From NCBI GenBank assembly GCA_020055655.1, contig JAIPUR010000008.1, positions 26,293 through 76,335 on the forward strand: a DNA stretch of 50,043 bases, in the 5' to 3' direction. Every line of letters begins with the position of its first letter. Position 1 is the stretch's first letter. This DNA comes from Methanosarcinaceae archaeon. GTDB taxonomy: Archaea > Halobacteriota > Methanosarcinia > Methanosarcinales > Methanosarcinaceae. This document shows, in pieces, positions 41,732-50,043 of this stretch. A program made the translations under genes and the position numbers. The notes beneath the pieces were generated by a model, which saw nothing but the letters and a program-made list of their open reading frames with translations, was not told the origin of the DNA and did no database searches.

Positions 41732-43051
41732 ATGTCTGAAGACGCAAGATATGACCTATCTATTTTTCCAATATTGCTGGTGAATTTTATCGGTGCACTT
41801 GGACTTAGTCTTGTGCTTCCTTTTTTAGTATTTCTGGTCGAACGTTTTGGGGGAAATGCAGTAATCTATGGATTAATTGCATCCATGTATCCTGCTTTTC
41901 AGATGATCGGCGCTCCTTTGCTGGGCAAATGGTCTGATATTTACGGGAGAAAAAAAATATTGTTCCTAAGTCAGCTGGGTACTTTGTTATCCTGGCTGAT
42001 ATTCACTCTTGCTCTTCTGATACCAGTCATACTTGTTCTGGATGTGAGTTCCAGTCCACTTGGAAAGTTTAGTATAACTCTTCCCCTTCTACTATTATTG
42101 GTGGCAAGAGCTCTTGATGGTCTTACTGGTGGCAATGTATCTGTTGCCAATGCCTATCTGGCTGATATCACAAGTGAAGGTGAAAGAAGTAAGAATTTTG
42201 GTCGTATGTCGGTTTCCATGAACCTTGGTTTTATTGTAGGCCCTGCACTTGCCGGTATTCTCAGTGTGACCATATATGGTGAATTGCTTCCCGTTATTGC
42301 AGCAGTGATCATATCTTTTATTGGTACTGTGTTGATAGCACTGTATGTGCCGGAATCAAAAGAATGCTTCAGATCAATGAGCTATGATGTTTCAAATATC
42401 AGGAACAGGAATGGTATCAGTTCAAAATCAAAAGATTGCACAGAGAATGATCCTTCTTCAAGTCCTAAATTAAAGAATGCTTTAAAGCTTGACAACATCC
42501 CCTTCATGCTTATAATATACTTTCTGATATTTCTGGGATTCAATATGTTCTACACGGCTTTTCCAGTTCATGCAATTGGAATACTTGAGTGGAGCGTTGC
42601 AGAATTGGGTATATTTTTTTCAATATTGAGCCTGCTACTTGTTATAATTGAAGGTCCTGTACTTTCTCACGTATCACGGTATTTCTCTGATGCTAAAATG
42701 GCAATATTTGGAACTGCTGTTCTTGGTACTAACTTTGTACTTTTGGCATCAGGTGACTTTTATATGACCTATCTTGCAGCAGTTTTCTTTGCAATTGGCA
42801 ATGGTTTCATGTGGCCTTCATTACAATCGATGCTCTCAAAAATAGCAGGAAAAGATTATCAAGGGGTTGTTCAGGGAGTCTCCACTAGCTCCATGAGTAT
42901 AGCAAGTATAATTGGCTTGATGGCTGGTGGACTTCTTTACGAACTTATCGGTGCAGCAACATTTTTAGTTGCAGCAGCTATGGTATATCTTGTATTCATA
43001 CTCTCATTCCGGTTGCTATCGATCGAATCCGGAATTCAAAATATTCAGTAG
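41732..43051 (+). CDS. Major facilitator superfamily transporter
   Basis: 439 residues with about twelve hydrophobic segments and the loop 2-3 signature GKWSDIYGRKKILFLSQ, plus RALDGLTGGNVSVANAYLAD in the third and fourth helices. This resembles the TetA/multidrug exporter group of MFS (DHA1). A hydrophilic central loop of about 45 residues separates the halves. It uses the proton or ion gradient to move small solutes, most likely outwards. The ATG has no obvious ribosome site. Substrate not predictable. Confidence 0.92.
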   Translation: MSEDARYDLSIFPILLVNFIGALGLSLVLPFLVFLVERFGGNAVIYGLIASMYPAFQMIGAPLLGKWSDIYGRKKILFLSQLGTLLSWLIFTLALLIPVILVLDVSSSPLGKFSITLPLLLLLVARALDGLTGGNVSVANAYLADITSEGERSKNFGRMSVSMNLGFIVGPALAGILSVTIYGELLPVIAAVIISFIGTVLIALYVPESKECFRSMSYDVSNIRNRNGISSKSKDCTENDPSSSPKLKNALKLDNIPFMLIIYFLIFLGFNMFYTAFPVHAIGILEWSVAELGIFFSILSLLLVIIEGPVLSHVSRYFSDAKMAIFGTAVLGTNFVLLASGDFYMTYLAAVFFAIGNGFMWPSLQSMLSKIAGKDYQGVVQGVSTSSMSIASIIGLMAGGLLYELIGAATFLVAAAMVYLVFILSFRLLSIESGIQNIQ

Positions 43052-43067
43052 GCTCTGTGCACTGATA

Positions 43068-43292
43068 TTATTTAATTGCAGTATTCACTCCTATAAATGC
43101 ATAGAGGCTACAATGACGCATTATTGCAGTGTAGAGTCCTATAATAGCAATAAATGTAAGTATCCATCTCTCAATACCTGGTCCAATAAGACCAAGGGAT
43201 AATGTGGTTACAGCCAATGTTCCGGCAATTGCCCGAATTGCAAGATCAACACCACCAACATTCTCCTCTAATAATACTTTTTTCAGATCCAT
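43068..43292 (-). CDS. DUF2892-family small membrane protein
   Basis: A 74-residue protein with NVGGVDLAIRAIAGT at the front and two membrane segments, then YTAIMRHCSLYAFIGVNT. This is the inner-membrane DUF2892 (YgaP-like) domain. A conserved cysteine follows the second helix. In bacteria such domains are fused to rhodanese modules; here it stands alone. It converges with the MFS gene with 16 bases between stops. Confidence 0.85.
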   Translation of the reverse strand: MDLKKVLLEENVGGVDLAIRAIAGTLAVTTLSLGLIGPGIERWILTFIAIIGLYTAIMRHCSLYAFIGVNTAIK

Positions 43293-43465
43293 GATAGCTT
43301 TCTCCTGAATAGCTTATAGCAGGATATTATAGACGTCCTTAGGTAAAATAAGGTCTAATGGGAGTTATATTTATTCGGTAGAGCTGTCTATGTGTTCTTG
43401 AAACTGTATTTTGACAGAAACAGTTTTGTAATGTTATTTGGTATATTGCATTTATTAATAATATA

Positions 43466-44017
43466 ATGTGGTGCTTTTCAGTGTCGGACAAAAGGAAGAA
43501 GCGAGAGTTTTCTGATGATATCTTCGAGCTAGAGGATTTTGGAGATGTCGAATCTATTCTTGATTATATTATGGAACGATTGGGGATGGATATTGATGAT
43601 ATGTCCAGAAAATCATTTGTCAGTGCATTTTCAGTATCTAATAGCCAGAATAGTCGTGACATTACAGATAATATGAATGATGCTTCTTTTGATGACAATG
43701 ATGACTCCGATGAATTTGAAAGTCAGCGTATTCAAATAAAGGATCCAAATCCTCTTATTGATGTATTTGAGATCGATAATCAGATCCATGTGATGGCTGA
43801 ATTCCCTGGTATTGAAAAAGACGACATAGAACTACATCTCACGGTAAGCTCTCTTGAGATCCATATTTTGGCTTCTGATGATCCTTATTCTGAATTTGTT
43901 GATCTTCCTGATACTGTGAATCCTGATGTTGCGCGAGCAACTTACAAAAACGGTGTTCTTGAGGTCATTATGGAAAAAATGGAATTTGGAAAGGCACGCA
44001 CAATAATAATTGAATGA
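43466..44017 (+). CDS. Hsp20/alpha-crystallin-domain protein with acidic N-terminus
   Basis: The C-terminal 95 residues follow the Hsp20 fold: PLIDVFEIDNQIHVMAEFPG, ELHLTVSSLEIHI, VDLPDTVNPDVARATYKNGVLEVIMEK, with the conserved GVLEV near the end, read in blocks. The N-terminal 85 residues are acidic and disordered-looking (DDNDDSDEFES). A C-terminal IxI motif may be represented by TIIIE. The plan resembles the archaeal GvpH-like or atypical Hsp20 group. ATG 43466 follows a TATA box by about 25 bases; GTG 43481 is an alternative start. Confidence 0.82.
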   Translation: MWCFSVSDKRKKREFSDDIFELEDFGDVESILDYIMERLGMDIDDMSRKSFVSAFSVSNSQNSRDITDNMNDASFDDNDDSDEFESQRIQIKDPNPLIDVFEIDNQIHVMAEFPGIEKDDIELHLTVSSLEIHILASDDPYSEFVDLPDTVNPDVARATYKNGVLEVIMEKMEFGKARTIIIE

Positions 44018-44178
44018 TCACAGTTATTTTCTCTATTCTATTTTCAATAAGTTTGCATAAGTTGATTATTTCACAAAAACCAGTTTTATTTTTTCTATAT
44101 GTTCACGCGTGTTTACCAACATATATTTATTTATGAATGTTTTGTAATATGCTACATTATTTTTGCATTGAGGATACT

Positions 44179-45714
44179 ATGTCCACATGTTTGGAAAAAG
44201 CAAATGTTGACTCTGTGTTAATAGCTGATAATAGCTACCTGGCTCATGGAAATACGCATCTTGCACAGGAATATTTGGATGCTGCAAATATCATATTCGT
44301 GGTGTTGAATAAAGACCAGGAAATTATCCTGATCAATCAGAAAGGAAAAGAAATGCTGGGTTATGGTAAAGATGACATTACCGGGCAGAAATGGATCAGT
44401 GAATTTATTCCGTTATCAAATCGTCATGATGTTGAAGGAATTTTCACGCAATTATCTCATGGAAAAATATCTTCCTCCTGTTCATATTTTGAAAATAATG
44501 TTTTGACCAAAGATCAAAGTGAGTTATTGGTTTCCTGGAGTAATTCTATTTTGAGTGATAAAAATGGTGAAGTGGTCGGTATTATTGGTTCGGGATATGA
44601 TATCACTGCTCTTAGGCAATCACAAAAAAAACAGAAAGAAAGTGAAGAACTTTATCGTCAATTGGCTGACAACATAATGTATTGCGTATGGCTGATGAAT
44701 CTGGATATGGAATTTGTGTATCTTAATTCTGCCGTTAAATCATTGATCGGATACAGTCCAGATGAATTAACAGGCTCTAAAGCTGCTTCCTTTTTTCCTC
44801 GCGATGAGTGGAGTAAAATTCAGATCAAGATAAATGATGTTTTCACTTCAGGTGGTAATCCTGACACTTTTGTCATTGATACCTATGTTATACACAAAGA
44901 TGGGAAACTTATTCCTATTGATCTGTGGGTCAAAGTGTTTTTTGATGACGATGGGATGCCTCTGCATATCCAGGGAGTTTCGACTGATATTACTGAAAGA
45001 AAAGCTATGGCGAATTCTCTAAAAGAGGAAACTGAACAGCTGAAGAGTTCCAATGAAATGAAAAAACTCTTTGCTGATACAATCAGTCATGATCTTGTTG
45101 ACTCTGCATCTATTGTGTCTGGTTTTTTGGAATACCTTGCAGATCTTGAAGATAATGAGGATAAATCTAAAGTGATCCGTATGGCTCGAATGGGTGCTAC
45201 AAAGTTATTAAGTTCCATTAATTCAGCATCTATTTTTTCAAAACTTGAGAATGAAGATGAACTTCAATTACAAAAACTGGATATATTGGAGTTCTTGGAT
45301 AGTTCTCTTGAAAGATTAGCGCCAAATATTGCTGATAAGGAAATATATGTTGATATAAGGTCAAATGATGTATTTGTTGCAGAATTAAATCCTATTATTG
45401 AAGAGGTGTTCTTCAATGTATTGTCTAATTCTATAAAGTACAGTCCAAATGGTAGTACAATAGATGTAGATATTCTTGATCTTGGTGATATGTGGAAATT
45501 AACATTTACTGATTCGGGTCCTGGTATATCTGATGAGGATAAGGACTTGATATTTGGAAGACTTAAACGTGTAAATCCAAAAAACATGCATGGTAGGGGT
45601 CTTGGACTTGCCATTGCAAAAAAGATAATTGAATTCCACGGTGGCAGTATCGGTGTTACTGACAACTCTCAAGGCGTTGGTAGTACTTTTTGGTTCACTG
45701 TACTTAAGCAGTAG
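44179..45714 (+). CDS. Cytosolic PAS-PAS sensor histidine kinase
   Basis: No membrane helix is seen. Two PAS domains (about residues 25-150 and 160-285) are each followed by the typical GIIGSGYDITALRQ or GVSTDITERK exit. A phospho-acceptor helix has His304 in DTISHDLVDSAS, less canonical than HELRTP, and the ATPase domain has NVLSNSIKYSPN, DSGPGISDEDK, and GRGLGLAIAKKI. The ATG is 5 bases after GAGG; an upstream ATG 14 codons earlier lacks a site. No response regulator is nearby. PAS domains may bind heme, flavin or other redox ligands, not determinable here. Confidence 0.92.
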   Translation: MSTCLEKANVDSVLIADNSYLAHGNTHLAQEYLDAANIIFVVLNKDQEIILINQKGKEMLGYGKDDITGQKWISEFIPLSNRHDVEGIFTQLSHGKISSSCSYFENNVLTKDQSELLVSWSNSILSDKNGEVVGIIGSGYDITALRQSQKKQKESEELYRQLADNIMYCVWLMNLDMEFVYLNSAVKSLIGYSPDELTGSKAASFFPRDEWSKIQIKINDVFTSGGNPDTFVIDTYVIHKDGKLIPIDLWVKVFFDDDGMPLHIQGVSTDITERKAMANSLKEETEQLKSSNEMKKLFADTISHDLVDSASIVSGFLEYLADLEDNEDKSKVIRMARMGATKLLSSINSASIFSKLENEDELQLQKLDILEFLDSSLERLAPNIADKEIYVDIRSNDVFVAELNPIIEEVFFNVLSNSIKYSPNGSTIDVDILDLGDMWKLTFTDSGPGISDEDKDLIFGRLKRVNPKNMHGRGLGLAIAKKIIEFHGGSIGVTDNSQGVGSTFWFTVLKQ

Positions 45715-45878
45715 TTCAATAAATTTTATACTGACATGCTTAAATATTAGGCTTCCATGTTTTTATAGTCTTCAAATCGTAAAATCAATTATTAATAGGA
45801 ATATCTTTTCACAAATGAAATAACCATAAGTAATATATACACCAGCCAAATATTACTATTATACAAAGAGTGATTCCA

Positions 45879-47381
45879 ATGGTCGAAAAATCAATTCATG
45901 AGATTAATAGCAAAATAAGAGATGGAAGTGTCAATGTAGTCACTGCCGAGGAAATGGTTGACATAGTGGGTGAACTTGGTGTGGAAGGTGCAGCCAAGGA
46001 AGTCGACGTTGTGACAACCGGAACCTTTGGAGCAATGTGCTCATCAGGTGCCTGGTTTAACTTTGGTCATTCTGAACCTCCTATCAAGATGCAAAAAGTA
46101 TGGTTCAATGATGTGGAAGCATATACAGGTGTAGCTGCAGTTGATGCTTTCCTTGGGGTGACCCAGTTGTCGGAATCACAGGGTATGGAATACGGAGGAG
46201 CTCATGTCATTGAAGACCTCATTCGTGGTAAATCCATAGATATACATGCAACAGCATATGGTACAGATTGCTATCCACGGAAAGTGCTTGACACATCTCT
46301 GAGCCTTGATGATTTCAATCAGGCTATCATGCAAAACCCACGTAATGGATACCAGAGGTATAATGCTGCTGTAAATGGAACTCTGCAAACCATTCGCACT
46401 TACATGGGTGTACTTTTGCCTAACTGTGGTAATATTACTTACTCCGGAGCTGGTGTTCTTTCCCCTCTCTCCAATGACCCAAATTATCTTACAATAGGTA
46501 ACGGCACCAGAATATTCATAGGCGGTGCACAGGGATATATCACAGGTTCAGGCACACAGCATTCATCTGCAGGTGGTTTTGGTACTTTGTCTGTACAAGG
46601 CGACCTCAAGGAAATGAGCTCAGATTACATAAGGGCAGCTAACTTTGATGGCTATGGAAGTTCAATATACATTGGAATGGGTGTACCAATACCAATTTTA
46701 AATGAAGAAATAGCTGCATCTACAGCTGTAACAGATGCTGATGTCAGTGTAAGCATACTGGACTATGGTGTACCAAGCAGGGATAGGCCTTCATTGCGTC
46801 AGGTGACATACGAGGAATTACGTTCAGGCTCCGTTGAAATAGATGGCAAGGATGTTAAGACCTCTTCGCTTTCAAGTTTCAAGAAGTCAAGAATAATAGC
46901 CAATGAACTTAAAGATTGGATCTCCCGAGGTGAGTTCTTTGTAAGTTCACCTGTGGAGAATCTACAAACTGGAGTTTCAGCAAGACCAATGAAACAGACT
47001 GAAGGAGTTAATTTTGTATCTGAGATCATGTCTGCAAATGTGGTCACTATCTATCAGGATGCAAGTGTTTTCAAAGCAGCAAAAACAATAATGGAATCAT
47101 CATTTGACCATCTTCCGGTTGTAAACACAGAAAATTCACTTGTTGGCATTGTAACCTCATGGGATATATCAAAAGCAGTAGCTGAGGACAAATTTGACCT
47201 TGTGGAAGATGTAATGACAAGAAAAGTAACAACTGCAAAAGCAGATGAAAAGGTTTCTGTGGTTGCTCGTAGAATAGAGCAAAACGGTGTTTCAGCAATG
47301 CCTGTTCTCAACAATAACAAGAACGTAATAGGTATTGTGACGAGTGATGATATCAGCAAATTGATAGCAAGGAGGACATAA
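45879..47381 (+). CDS. L-aspartate semialdehyde sulfurtransferase (DUF39 plus two CBS domains)
   Basis: This is the COG1900 homocysteine-biosynthesis protein (Methanosarcina acetivorans MA1821 type). Counting from the ATG at 45879, cysteines fall exactly at 54 (GAMCSSGAW) and 131 (TDCYPRK), the two residues reported as essential in the family, which supports this start. DUF39 spans about residues 1-360; two CBS repeats follow (IMSANVVTIYQDASVF and VMTRKVTTAKADEKV). With its ferredoxin partner it converts aspartate semialdehyde and sulfide to homocysteine. CBS domains may sense adenosyl compounds. AGAGTGAT precedes the ATG. Confidence 0.95.
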   Translation: MVEKSIHEINSKIRDGSVNVVTAEEMVDIVGELGVEGAAKEVDVVTTGTFGAMCSSGAWFNFGHSEPPIKMQKVWFNDVEAYTGVAAVDAFLGVTQLSESQGMEYGGAHVIEDLIRGKSIDIHATAYGTDCYPRKVLDTSLSLDDFNQAIMQNPRNGYQRYNAAVNGTLQTIRTYMGVLLPNCGNITYSGAGVLSPLSNDPNYLTIGNGTRIFIGGAQGYITGSGTQHSSAGGFGTLSVQGDLKEMSSDYIRAANFDGYGSSIYIGMGVPIPILNEEIAASTAVTDADVSVSILDYGVPSRDRPSLRQVTYEELRSGSVEIDGKDVKTSSLSSFKKSRIIANELKDWISRGEFFVSSPVENLQTGVSARPMKQTEGVNFVSEIMSANVVTIYQDASVFKAAKTIMESSFDHLPVVNTENSLVGIVTSWDISKAVAEDKFDLVEDVMTRKVTTAKADEKVSVVARRIEQNGVSAMPVLNNNKNVIGIVTSDDISKLIARRT

Positions 47382-47382
47382 T

Positions 47383-47781
47383 ATGATGATAAAGGTCAAT
47401 ATTTCAAGTGAAATAGTTACAAAACCCATTCTTGCAGAAGCCATACTTGAAACAGGGGTTCTTTTGAATATTTCACAGGCACACTTTGAAAGCTCTTACT
47501 GTGAGGTGGTTGCAGATGTCGCAGCAGATGATTTTGAAAAAATGAATGCTGCTTTAAGCTCCAGGGGTGCGAAGGTAAGAAGCCTTGATACACCAATTAA
47601 TTGGGATGAAGATGAATGTGTGGAATGCGGCGCATGTATGTCTGTGTGCCCTACTCTGGTATTTTCACTGGATGATGATTACAGTTTGCTTGTTGACCAG
47701 TCAAAATGTATTCAATGCGGCAGCTGCATAGGTATGTGTCCACACAATGCACTTTCATTGAAAGATGCAGACCCTGCATAA
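47383..47781 (+). CDS. NIL-domain ferredoxin, homocysteine synthesis partner
   Basis: The N-terminal 75 residues form a NIL domain; the rest holds two 4Fe-4S clusters (CVECGACMSVCP and CIQCGSCIGMCP). This matches the MA1822 type protein that delivers electrons to the sulfurtransferase upstream. It starts 1 base after that gene's stop with AGGAGG 8 bases before the ATG, so the two are co-translated. Confidence 0.95.
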   Translation: MMIKVNISSEIVTKPILAEAILETGVLLNISQAHFESSYCEVVADVAADDFEKMNAALSSRGAKVRSLDTPINWDEDECVECGACMSVCPTLVFSLDDDYSLLVDQSKCIQCGSCIGMCPHNALSLKDADPA

Positions 47782-47801
47782 TATCCTGATGTCGTATTTA
47801 C

Positions 47802-48515
47802 ATGAAAGAACAATATCGTCTGAAAGAAACGATCGTCACGATCCTGGCGGACGAGCAAAGGTATATTGATATCGCCAAAGATTCGATAGCGTTCCAGAGA
47901 AATGAGCTGGAACGCTACATTTCCGGTGACCCTTTTTTCCAAAACACGCTTGAATCATATCACATGTCCCATGAAGCTCCTGAAGTTGTGGAACGTATGG
48001 TAAAAGCTGGAAATGCACTGGATATCGGTCCGATGAGTGCAGTCGCAGGCACTATCTCAGCTTTTGCTGTGGAAGCTATGGTCGAAGCAGGTGCCAGTTT
48101 TGCAATTGTTGATAACGGTGGTGACATTGCTATTATCAATGATCGTCCTGTTACAATGGGGATATATGCAGGAGAATCTCCCATTAAAGATATGGGCTTT
48201 GTCATGGAAGCGCGTGAAAGTATTACTGGTGTCTGTACTTCTTCTGGAACCGTGGGTCCCTCAATAAGCTTTGGAATGGCTGATGCTTCCATTGTTTTCT
48301 CTGACAATGTTTCACTTGCAGACTCTGCAGCCACAGCTCTTGGAAATATTACAGGTCTTGGAAAAGATGCTGTTCAGGAATCTTTTGATGTCGTAAAGGA
48401 TGTTCCCGGAATAAAAGGTGCTATGGTCGTGCAGGGTGAATACATGGGCTTTTGGGGTGACGTTCCTGAACTGACCAGGGCCAATGTACGTTACGATTGT
48501 ATTACTAAAGGTTAA
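47802..48515 (+). CDS. UPF0280/COG2122 protein, homocysteine-linked
   Basis: A 237-residue protein recognised by [30 protein letters not shown], and [16 protein letters not shown] with a conserved Thr-Ser-Ser-Gly loop, a fold related to ApbE flavin transferases. In methanogens COG2122 (MA1715 type) has been implicated genetically in the sulfide-to-homocysteine route. Here it lies 20 bases after the ferredoxin gene, so all three genes are one operon, which strengthens the link. Precise reaction unknown. Confidence 0.92.
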   Translation: MKEQYRLKETIVTILADEQRYIDIAKDSIAFQRNELERYISGDPFFQNTLESYHMSHEAPEVVERMVKAGNALDIGPMSAVAGTISAFAVEAMVEAGASFAIVDNGGDIAIINDRPVTMGIYAGESPIKDMGFVMEARESITGVCTSSGTVGPSISFGMADASIVFSDNVSLADSAATALGNITGLGKDAVQESFDVVKDVPGIKGAMVVQGEYMGFWGDVPELTRANVRYDCITKG

Positions 48516-48560
48516 GGAACAATTGCTAAAAATCCTAATTCAAAAAGCTAAGCGTTAAAA

Positions 48561-48585
48561 AGAATGCTGTAAAAGCATTCTCAAT
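48561..48585 (-). terminator. Terminator between convergent genes
   Basis: AGAATGCT and AGCATTCT form a perfect 8-base stem with a 5-base loop. On the minus strand it is followed by TTTTTAACG, so it should end the AIM24 transcript; the stem can serve the plus-strand operon as well. Confidence 0.7.
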
Positions 48586-48589
48586 GGTA

Positions 48590-49285
48590 TTATGTTGTAG
48601 GTGGTGCATAAGGTATTTCCTCATAAGGCTGTATCACCACAAAACCATCGCCTTTGAAAGCCATCTGAATACTTTCTCCACTTGATCTGCCTACAAATGT
48701 CTTCAGGGAAATGTCTGTTTTGATATCGGGCTTGAGATTACCGGACCATGCAACAGTTGCGTTAGGGTCGGTGTAGACTGTTTGATCATTTGTGACTTTA
48801 AGGGTAAGCGGGTCATAGTGCGTGGTAATTGCAACCATTCCAGTTCCTTGAAGCTTGACATTGAAAATTCCTCCGGCCACCATGCCGGCAACTTTTCTCA
48901 TCATTTTAATATCCCAGTTGATATTTTCTTCAAAAGCCAGAAGGTCATTTCCGTTGACAAAAATGGATTGGTTCTCAAGATTTATAATGGATATTTTCTT
49001 TCCACTGTCTGCAAGGTAAACCTTTCCTGAACCTTCAGCTTTTGTCAGGCTAACTCCTTCTCCTGTTATTGCCTTCTTCATCATTTTTCCAAGTCCATGC
49101 TCGAGTACACCTTCCCGGGTGAACTTAACATTTCCAAGGTATGCTACCATTGCCCCACGCTTGATCCACGCCATCCCATTAAGGTTTAGCTCTAGCATTC
49201 TGTCGCGTTCCAGTTCGAATTTTCCCTCTCCAAGATCTCGTTGTCCGGTGCTCTTTATGAATTCACTTAATGAATAACGTGCCAT
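48590..49285 (-). CDS. AIM24-family protein
   Basis: 231 residues, strand-rich, with [50 protein letters not shown] and [12 protein letters not shown]-like endings, read in pieces. This is the TRAP-like double-stranded beta-helix fold of the AIM24 family, found in archaea and bacteria, with mitochondrial relatives in yeast. Function in archaea is not established. AAGGAAGGTC precedes the ATG. It diverges from the thioredoxin gene across 200 A+T-rich bases. Confidence 0.88.
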   Translation of the reverse strand: MARYSLSEFIKSTGQRDLGEGKFELERDRMLELNLNGMAWIKRGAMVAYLGNVKFTREGVLEHGLGKMMKKAITGEGVSLTKAEGSGKVYLADSGKKISIINLENQSIFVNGNDLLAFEENINWDIKMMRKVAGMVAGGIFNVKLQGTGMVAITTHYDPLTLKVTNDQTVYTDPNATVAWSGNLKPDIKTDISLKTFVGRSSGESIQMAFKGDGFVVIQPYEEIPYAPPTT

Positions 49286-49334
49286 TTTAGACCTTCCTTG
49301 ATATTATTATGTTAATTTTGATCCTAATACATAT

Positions 49335-49390
49335 TGTATATTTATATACATATATAAAATATATTCTGCACACATAAAACATATTCTACA
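49335..49390. promoter_or_regulatory. Operator-like repeats between AIM24 and thioredoxin genes
   Basis: A perfect inverted repeat TGTATA-TTTA-TATACA (49335-49350) is followed by two tandem 17-base direct repeats, ATAAAATATATTCTGCA (49354-49370) and ATAAAACATATTCTACA (49374-49390). They differ at 2 positions and are spaced 20 bases start to start, about two helical turns. Regulator binding is inferred. Confidence 0.45.
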
Positions 49391-49496
49391 TGATTACTTA
49401 ACTTGATCGATATTCGGTGTAAACATTAATTTGATATAGTGCACAAGCTAATATATTATTTACAGATAAAATCTAATATGAGGAGTGTGTAATATT

Positions 49497-49739
49497 TTGG
49501 TAAAAGTTACTCTGGTTCATGCTAAATGGTGTCATTTTTGTCCAACCGCAAGAAAGACCTGGCAAAAGTTAAAAGAAGAATTTGATTTTGAATATTCAGA
49601 AGTCGATTTTGACACTCCAGAGGGGAAAGAACTTGCAGAAAAGTTCAAAATACGCTCGATACCCACTACTATAATCGATGATAAGATCGCTTTTGTGGGC
49701 GTACCTGATGAAGAACAGGCAAGTAAGGTTGTGGCCTAA
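49497..49739 (+). CDS. Small thioredoxin/glutaredoxin-like protein
   Basis: An 80-residue thioredoxin-fold protein: VTLVHAKWCHFCPTARKTW with the redox pair CHFC, VDFDTPEGKELAEKF, and the cis-proline in SIPTTII. The short form is typical of methanogen thioredoxins. The start is probably TTG at 49497, 11 bases after AGGAG; a GTG at 49485 overlaps the ribosome site. The thioredoxin reductase gene starts 12 bases after its stop, so the pair is a redox system in one operon. Confidence 0.92.
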   Translation: MVKVTLVHAKWCHFCPTARKTWQKLKEEFDFEYSEVDFDTPEGKELAEKFKIRSIPTTIIDDKIAFVGVPDEEQASKVVA

Positions 49740-49751
49740 AGGTAGTTTAAC

Positions 49752-50043
49752 ATGCATGATATAATTATTGTAGGTGGTGGGCCTGCAGGACTTACAGCAG
49801 CAATATATGCTGTAAGATATGGTCTCAAAACCCTTGTACTTGAAAAAAGTGTAATACCCGGTCAGATAGCAACTACAGATGTGGTTGAGAATTATCCAGG
49901 ATTCCCTACAATAGCTGGCTTGGAACTCATGGATCGTTTCAATGAGCACGCAGCAAATATCGGAGTTGAAACTAAGATAAGCGAGGTAAAGACAGTAGAA
50001 GATAATGGTAACACAAAGACAGTGTTCACTCATGATGGTGATC
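49752..50043 (+). CDS. trxB: Thioredoxin reductase, N-terminal part (cut by window end)
   Basis: The 97 codons present read IIIVGGGPAGLTAAIYAVRYG (FAD-binding loop, shown here only to its key GGGPAG), EKSVIPGQIATTDVVENYPG and GLELMDRFNEHA, the typical start of low-molecular-weight thioredoxin reductases. The redox CxxC pair would lie beyond the window end. It follows the thioredoxin gene by 12 bases, its likely substrate. The electron donor (NADPH or F420H2) cannot be told from this part. Confidence 0.92.
   Translation, partial: MHDIIIVGGGPAGLTAAIYAVRYGLKTLVLEKSVIPGQIATTDVVENYPGFPTIAGLELMDRFNEHAANIGVETKISEVKTVEDNGNTKTVFTHDGD

Noticed and set aside
1-50043. CRISPR array, rRNA, prophage or restriction-modification genes
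   Set aside because: I looked for regular direct repeats, conserved rRNA words, integrases and methyltransferase motifs and saw none apart from Trm5.

Overview
The window is chromosomal DNA of a methanogenic archaeon, almost certainly of the Methanosarcinaceae and closest in character to Methanococcoides or Methanolobus; the genus is an inference. Grounds: archaeal information-processing genes (TFB, RpoN, RpoK, L18e, L13, S9, S2, Gar1, Trm5, Lhr), an archaeal mevalonate set with isopentenyl phosphate kinase, an iron-sulfur flavoprotein, the three methanogen homocysteine genes side by side, A+T-rich DNA, GGTGA/GGAGG ribosome sites, and several genes whose start lies about 25 bases after a TATA box and so may be leaderless. 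I see no rRNA, CRISPR array, intact insertion sequence or prophage.

Layout. 1-3.1 kb: a winged-helix regulator, an iron-sulfur flavoprotein and a KamA-type radical SAM aminomutase. 3.3-7.4 kb: a membrane/coiled-coil protein, a metallophosphoesterase and Lhr helicase in one unit. 7.4-11.1 kb (minus): an iron operon, DtxR-type regulator, feoA, feoB, a small membrane protein and feoC, with a palindromic operator candidate over the promoter. 11.2-15.5 kb: aminotransferase, TM-helix protein, HD phosphohydrolase and an unknown Cys-rich protein. 15.5-21.4 kb: an A+T-rich, gene-poor stretch with a possible structured RNA, tRNA-Thr(CGT), trm5b-lysE, decayed genes, unknown small genes and a broken second lysE. 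21.5-25.8 kb: tfb, gar1 and pyruvate phosphate dikinase.

26.1-34.7 kb (minus) is one long co-oriented block: rpl18e, rpl13, rps9, rpoN, rpoK, rpsB, MEMO, mevalonate kinase, isopentenyl phosphate kinase, type 2 IPP isomerase, RNase J and a prenyl diphosphate synthase. It joins translation/transcription subunits to isoprenoid lipid synthesis; rpoK and one small ORF in it are easy to miss. 34.8-37.4 kb carries serA and two uncharacterised archaeal genes in the same direction.

37.8-45.7 kb is accessory: two orphan sensor histidine kinases, an MFS transporter, an Hsp20-like protein, a DUF2892 protein, and an alaX gene split into two remnants about 1.8 kb apart with an unknown membrane protein between them. 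45.9-48.5 kb holds the aspartate-semialdehyde sulfurtransferase set for homocysteine. The window ends with an AIM24 protein, a small thioredoxin and the start of a thioredoxin reductase gene.

Most interesting: an aminomutase lacking the lysine-binding aspartates; the alaX wreck with an in-frame UAG in an organism group that can read UAG as pyrrolysine; an open frame continuing rpoN directly after its UAG; the nonsense-mutated lysE copy; and several leader hairpins and operator-like palindromes. I did not find a clearly new multi-gene system.
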